A stretch of DNA of 50,686 nt from Amycolatopsis tucumanensis. GTDB taxonomy: Bacteria > Actinomycetota > Actinomycetes > Mycobacteriales > Pseudonocardiaceae. Each line of letters starts with the position of its first letter. The first letter of the stretch is position 1. A program made the position numbers and the translations under genes. The DNA is taken from assembly GCF_021654135.1 (NCBI RefSeq), contig NZ_JAKGSD010000058.1, forward strand, positions 1 to 50,686, in the 5' to 3' direction. This document shows positions 47,026 through 50,686 of the stretch, piece after piece. The notes below the pieces were generated by a model that saw nothing but the letters and a program-made list of their open reading frames with translations, did no database searches and was not told the DNA's origin.

Positions 47026-47525
47026 CGGTCACCTCCCAGTCCGGCCAGCCGGGCGGTGAGCCCGGCGATCAGCAGGTCCAGCCCCGCCCCTCGGGACATG
47101 CAGATCTCCACCAGTACCGCACGGGCCGCCAGCCCGCTCTCCGCGCCGAAGCCGGCGTCGGCGAGGCGCGCCGCGACGGCCTCCAGCAGCGGAGCGGCCG
47201 GGCCGGTTCCGGTGGCCGCCACCGCACCGACGCCCGGGTACCGGTCGAAGACCGCGTGCATCCGGCAGGCGAGCGCGCGGATCCAGCCCGCCCACTCGCC
47301 GTGCGCGGGGAGGCTGATCCCGGCGCACACGTCCGCGACGACGGCCGCCTCGACGTCCGCCCGGTTGCCGACGTGGTACCGGATCACGTTGGTGCGCGCG
47401 CCGACCGCGGCAGCCAGGTTCCGCATCGTCCAGCCGGACAGGCCCTGCCTGCGGGTCAGTTCCAGGGCGGCGGACACGACGACCGAACGCGTGATCGGCG
47501 CGCGCTCACGGATGGGCGTCGTCAT
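47022..47525 (-). CDS. TetR/AcrR-family regulator
   Basis: 167 residues from ATG 47525. HTH: TRSVVVSAALELTRRQGLSG then WTMRNLAAAVGARTNVIRYH with VGNRADVEAAVV. The ligand domain is short. It is first in a two-gene operon with the DUF574 methyltransferase, which it may regulate. The longer frame to 47645 has no start context and a low-complexity N-terminus, so I excluded it. Confidence 0.88.
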   Translation of the reverse strand: MTTPIRERAPITRSVVVSAALELTRRQGLSGWTMRNLAAAVGARTNVIRYHVGNRADVEAAVVADVCAGISLPAHGEWAGWIRALACRMHAVFDRYPGVGAVAATGTGPAAPLLEAVAARLADAGFGAESGLAARAVLVEICMSRGAGLDLLIAGLTARLAGLGGDR

Positions 47526-47764
47526 CCCGGCCCTCGATCGCGTGCGGCCGGAGCGGTCCCAGGTGGGGGCGGTCGCGGAGGGGGTGGACGAAGCCCGGCA
47601 CAGCAGGATCCCGTTCGGCGAGGGGTCACGGCTGCCACACCCCATGATCGCGGGGACGGGCTCACCTCTTTCTATACCAGGAGCACCGCCACCGCCAACC
47701 CCCGTGCGGGGCAGGTCCGCCCCGTACTATCGACCGGCACTCATCGTGGTCGATGGGAGGACTG

Positions 47765-48832
47765 GTGGTCGCCGAGGAGGAGCCGGCGGGCGGGCGTGCC
47801 CTGTGGCGTGCCCGGCGCGCCCCGGACGCCGCCGACGTCCTCGCCACCGCACGGCGCGTCGCCGGGCACCTCGCCGACGGGCTGTCCGGGCCGGGCGCCC
47901 GTGCGGCGGCGAAGGGCGTCCGGGCGCTGCTCGGCGTGCCCGCGGCCGGGCTGGCCGACCTCTCCGGCGCGACCACCTGGGCCGGTCACCCCTCCGACGA
48001 GAACGCGGCCCGCGAACTCGTCTCCGCCGTCCTGCACAGCGAGACCCCCGCCGGGAAGGCGCCGCTGCGAGCGGTGCCCCTCGACGTCGACGGCGAGCTC
48101 GCCGGGGTGCTCGTCGTCGACGGCGAGGCGCCGCGCAAGGCCGTGCAGGAGGTGGCCCGGCTGGTCGCCGCCGCGCTGGAACGGGGCAGGCTGGAGGCCT
48201 CCGCGGAGCTGGCGGCCCAGTCGGAACTGCGGGCGCTGCGCGCGGAGATCTCCCCGCACTTCGTCTACAACGCGCTCACCGTCATCGCGTCGCTGGTGCG
48301 CTCCGACCCCGACCGCTCCCGCGAACTGATGCTCGACTTCGCCGACTACATCCGGCACAGTCTCGCCAGGCACGGCGAGTACACCGCGCTCGCGGACGAG
48401 TTCCACGCCATCGAGACCTACCTCGCGCTGCAACGAGCCGTCCTCGGCGACCGGCTGCGCGTGCAGATCCGCGTCGCGCCGGACGTGCTCGCCGTGCCGG
48501 TGCCGTACCTGGTGCTGCAGCCGCTGGTCGAAAATGCCATCCGGCACGGGATCGAGCCGCTCGGCAGGCCCGGCACGGTCTCGGTGCGCGGCGAGGCGGA
48601 AGGGAACGACTGCGTGATCAGCGTGGAGGACGACGGCGTCGGCATGCCGCCCGCGGACGCCGAAGCGGTGCTCTCCGGCGACGGCGAGCGCGTCGGGCTG
48701 GCCAACGTCGACCGGCGGCTGCGCAGCGTGTACGGCCCCTGGTACGGCCTGGTCGTGGAGACCGCGCCGGGCGCGGGCACCCGCGTCGTGGTGCGGGTGC
48801 CGATGTTCCAGCCCGGGGTGGTCCTGCCGTGA
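47765..48832 (+). CDS. LytS/YehU-type sensor histidine kinase with N-terminal GAF
   Basis: 355 residues, GTG 47765 after GGGAGGACTG (ATG 47753 is less well placed). Residues 15-130 are GAF-like with no TM segments, so it is a cytosolic sensor. The phosphoacceptor region reads LRAEISPHFVYNALTVIASL (His165), then VPYLVLQPLVENAIRHGIEP (N-box) and DDGVGMPP, GLANVDRRLRSVYG (G boxes). It phosphorylates the LytTR regulator encoded next (GTGA overlap). Related actinobacterial kinases control symporter genes lying downstream. Confidence 0.92.
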   Translation: MVAEEEPAGGRALWRARRAPDAADVLATARRVAGHLADGLSGPGARAAAKGVRALLGVPAAGLADLSGATTWAGHPSDENAARELVSAVLHSETPAGKAPLRAVPLDVDGELAGVLVVDGEAPRKAVQEVARLVAAALERGRLEASAELAAQSELRALRAEISPHFVYNALTVIASLVRSDPDRSRELMLDFADYIRHSLARHGEYTALADEFHAIETYLALQRAVLGDRLRVQIRVAPDVLAVPVPYLVLQPLVENAIRHGIEPLGRPGTVSVRGEAEGNDCVISVEDDGVGMPPADAEAVLSGDGERVGLANVDRRLRSVYGPWYGLVVETAPGAGTRVVVRVPMFQPGVVLP

Positions 48833-49593
48833 CCGGGTTGCGCGTGCTCGCGGTGGACGACGTGCCGCCCGCGCTGGAGGACATCTGCCAGCTGCTGCGG
48901 GAGGCGCCCGAGGTGGCGGAGGTGACCGGCGCCGGTGACGCGCTGACCGCGCTGCGGATGATCCAGAGCGAGCGGTTCGACGCGGTGTTCCTGGACATCT
49001 CGATGCCCGGCCTGGACGGGCTGGAGCTGGCCGGCCTGCTGGCGAAGCTGAGCGAACCGCCGGTGATCGTGTTCGTGACGGCGCACGACGGGCACGCGGT
49101 GACGGCGTACGGCATCGGCGCGGTGGACTACCTGCTGAAACCGGTGCGCGCGGAGCGATTGTCGGCTGCCCTGGGGAAGGTGCTGCGGATGCTGCCCGCG
49201 GGCGCGCCGAGGTCGCCCGGACTGGCCGACGCGCTCGCCGCGCTGCCGGTCGAGTCGCGGGGGCGGACGCGGTACGTGCGGCGCAGCGAGGTGCTGTTCG
49301 TCGAGGCGCAGGGCGACTACGTCAAGCTGCACACCCGCGGCGGCGTGCACGTGGTGCGGATGCCGATCTCGCGGCTCGCGGAGTACTGGGAGGGCAGCGG
49401 GTTCGTGCGGGTGCACCGCGGTTACCTGGTGGCGCTGGACGCGGTGCGCGAGCTGCGGAGCGACTCCGTGGGCGGGCTGCTGGCGCACACGGCGGCCGGG
49501 GACGTCCCGGTGAGCCGGCGGCACGCCCGCGAGCTGCGGGAACGCCTGTTGCACGCGGCGCAGCGCAGCGAGCTGAACCAGCGGGGGCGGTGA
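48829..49593 (+). CDS. LytTR-family response regulator
   Basis: 254 residues, GTG 48829. Receiver domain: RVLAVDDVPPALEDICQLLR, phospho-Asp56 in FDAVFLDISMPGLDG, FVTAHDGHAVTAYGIGAVDY-LLKP. The C-terminal LytTR DNA-binding domain starts at about 150 (RTRYVRRSEVLFVEAQGDYV, VRVHRGYLVALDAVRELRSD). Such regulators bind direct repeats upstream of transport genes. The 247-bp gap after it (49594-49840), which should hold the target promoter, shows no LytTR site I can point to with confidence. Confidence 0.93.
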   Translation: MTGLRVLAVDDVPPALEDICQLLREAPEVAEVTGAGDALTALRMIQSERFDAVFLDISMPGLDGLELAGLLAKLSEPPVIVFVTAHDGHAVTAYGIGAVDYLLKPVRAERLSAALGKVLRMLPAGAPRSPGLADALAALPVESRGRTRYVRRSEVLFVEAQGDYVKLHTRGGVHVVRMPISRLAEYWEGSGFVRVHRGYLVALDAVRELRSDSVGGLLAHTAAGDVPVSRRHARELRERLLHAAQRSELNQRGR

Positions 49594-49840
49594 TGGTGAA
49601 CGCTTGGCGGGTGCTCCCGGGTCGCGCGGGGTGGATCCCGGGACCGCCGCGACGCCGGGGGCGCCCGCAGCGCGGCGGCATCTCCGCGCCCCGCAACACC
49701 CGCGGCCCGGCGGAGCCCTCCAATCGGCGACCGGGCAGGTGCCCGGCGGCTGCCGCGCGCCCCTGGCACGGTTCCCAGATGCCCTCACAACACAGGTGCA
49801 AGGCCGGGGTACTGGCCGCTACCCCGTGGGGAGGTGCTGA

Positions 49841-50185
49841 ATGCCCAACCGCCGCGTCGCGGTGATGAGTCCGCAGACCCGGCTCGCCCATGCGCGTCGT
49901 AGGCAGCGCGGACGCTGGCGCCCGCCGCGGCTCGAAGCGGCCGACGCCGAGCGCGCCTTGCAGAACTACCGCAGGCAACGCCGCCGGGCGGTCGCCGCGC
50001 TGCTGCTGCTCTTCGCGATCCTCGCGGGGCTGCCGGTCCTGTTCGCGGTCTGGCCCGCGCTCGACCACGCCCGCCTGGCGGGGGTGCCGGTTTCCTGGCT
50101 GGTGCTGGCGGTGGTGCCGTACCCGCTGCTCATCGGGCTCGGGCACTGGCACCTGCGCCGCGCCGAACGAGCCGAGAAACGTTGA
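49841..50185 (+). CDS. Small two-TM membrane protein (symporter partner-like)
   Basis: 114 residues, ATG 49841 with GGGGAGGTGCTGA upstream. A basic N-terminus is followed by an amphipathic part and two TM segments (AVAALLLLFAILAGLPVLFA and VSWLVLAVVPYPLLIGLGHW), ending HLRRAERAEKR. In actinobacterial LytS-LytR loci a protein of this type usually precedes a sodium/solute symporter gene. No symporter follows within the 500 bp left in the window; instead a repeat array that begins in this gene's last codons fills the space. Function is inferred from context only. Confidence 0.65.
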   Translation: MPNRRVAVMSPQTRLAHARRRQRGRWRPPRLEAADAERALQNYRRQRRRAVAALLLLFAILAGLPVLFAVWPALDHARLAGVPVSWLVLAVVPYPLLIGLGHWHLRRAERAEKR

Positions 50186-50686
50186 TGGCCGGCCGCTCCG
50201 CACCCGCCTCACGCCGAACAAGCCAAACAGCGCTGATGGCGGGCCACCGCGCACCCGCCCAGCACGCCCGAGCACTGCCCCCGCAGCGAACAAACCGAGC
50301 GGCGCTGACGGTCAGCCACTTCGCGGCCAGCACCCCCGGGCACCTGTCCCGCGCCGAACGAACCGAGCAGCTCTGATGATCGATTTCCCCGCGGCCGCCC
50401 CGAACCCCGCTGCCCGCCACTCCCGCCCGCTGGCCCCGCGCCGAACAATCCGAGCGGCCCTGATGATCGATCCCCTCGCCACCGCCCCGAACCCCGCTGC
50501 CCGCCACTCCCGCGCACTGGCCCCGCGCCGGACAAACCGAGCAGCCCTGATGCTCGATTCCCTCGCCACCGCCCCGAACCCCGCTGCCCGCCACTCCCGC
50601 GCACTGGCCCCGCACCGAACAAACCGAGCAGCGCAGATGAACAGCCACTCCGCACTCGCCCCGCACCCCGCCGCCCAGCACGCCCA
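50161..50686. repeat. Tandem array built on the 3' end of the preceding gene, resolving into 87-bp units
   Basis: The core CGCCGAACRARCCGAGMA...TGATG starts at 50161, 50212, about 50284, 50352, 50439, 50526 and 50613. The first core is the gene's own end including stop TGA 50183-50185. The last three full periods (50352-50438, 50439-50525, 50526-50612) are exactly 87 bp and nearly identical. The array runs to the window end and is not closed. No gene is credible within 50186-50686. Confidence 0.85.

Noticed and set aside
49590..49865. ORF in the gap between the LytTR gene and the small membrane protein gene
   Set aside because: No ribosome site, Arg/Pro-rich composition, and it runs into the next gene in a different frame.
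50130..50681. Minus-strand ORF with 29-residue Gly/Cys/Arg repeats over the 87-bp array
   Set aside because: 87 is a multiple of 3, so any frame free of stops stays open through all units; plus-strand frames are open too. It overlaps the end of the membrane protein gene and has no start context.
1..50686. tRNA, rRNA, riboswitch or other structured RNA genes
   Set aside because: I looked for tRNA-like GGTTCRA loops and CCA ends, rRNA conserved blocks and common riboswitch cores in the intergenic gaps and saw none convincing. A covariance-model search would be needed to exclude small RNAs.

Overview
The window is about 70% GC. It has frequent GTG starts, ATGA/GTGA translational overlaps, many TetR, MarR, LysR, IclR, HxlR and ECF regulators, a large BTAD/NB-ARC regulator, a DUF574-type methyltransferase and a LytS/LytR pair. 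This points to a filamentous actinomycete, most likely Pseudonocardiaceae and plausibly Amycolatopsis. I inferred that from gene content, not from a database search. There are about 52 protein genes and no tRNA, rRNA or CRISPR array that I can see.

Layout. 1-665: the 3' end of an IS5-type transposase, then a repeat-filled gap. 665-9.8 kb: ArsR/SRPBCC pair, RidA-like protein, an aromatic FAD monooxygenase with a TetR regulator, a YjbR protein coupled to an AfsR-like regulator, a DrrAB-like ABC exporter and a two-TM DUF4231/SLATT-like protein. 9.9-18.4 kb: endonuclease V, MarR/MFS efflux pair, BrkB-like protein, MHS transporter, an alpha/beta hydrolase divergent from an ECF sigma factor, and a degenerate kinase-like/STAS pair. 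18.5-25.2 kb: GlxA-type regulator, an SRPBCC pseudogene, and a TetR regulator whose probable regulon is a two-component flavin monooxygenase operon plus a divergent APC permease-cupin operon. 25.3-31.6 kb: lipoprotein, CoA-transferase pair with IclR regulator, flavoprotein monooxygenase, and a LuxR regulator coupled to a second YjbR gene. 32-33.9 kb: CYTH/CHAD protein and a small hypothetical protein. 33.9-41.4 kb: a compact aromatic meta-cleavage operon of six genes controlled by a divergent LysR gene. 41.4-50.7 kb: NADAR protein, quinone reductase/HxlR pair, MFS transporter, secreted protein, methyltransferase/TetR pair, and a LytS-LytR-small membrane protein operon that runs into a tandem-repeat array.

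How the genes work together. Most of the window is accessory catabolism, efflux and detoxification, arranged as small regulator-plus-target modules with visible dyad operators in the divergent gaps. The strongest module is at 34.4-41.3 kb: LysR, cyclase-family hydrolase, FAD hydroxylase, extradiol dioxygenase, fumarylacetoacetate-hydrolase-family enzyme, SDR and a C-C hydrolase-like enzyme, closed by a perfect 15-bp hairpin. The ring substrate is not known.

The least expected feature is a recurring pattern in the DNA. At five gene ends (149, 665, 9343, 19479, 50185) a family of short tandem repeats begins inside the last codons. The stop codon lies within the first repeat unit, and decayed copies of the gene's own 3' end continue downstream. 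Each array has a different sequence, so this is not one dispersed repeat.
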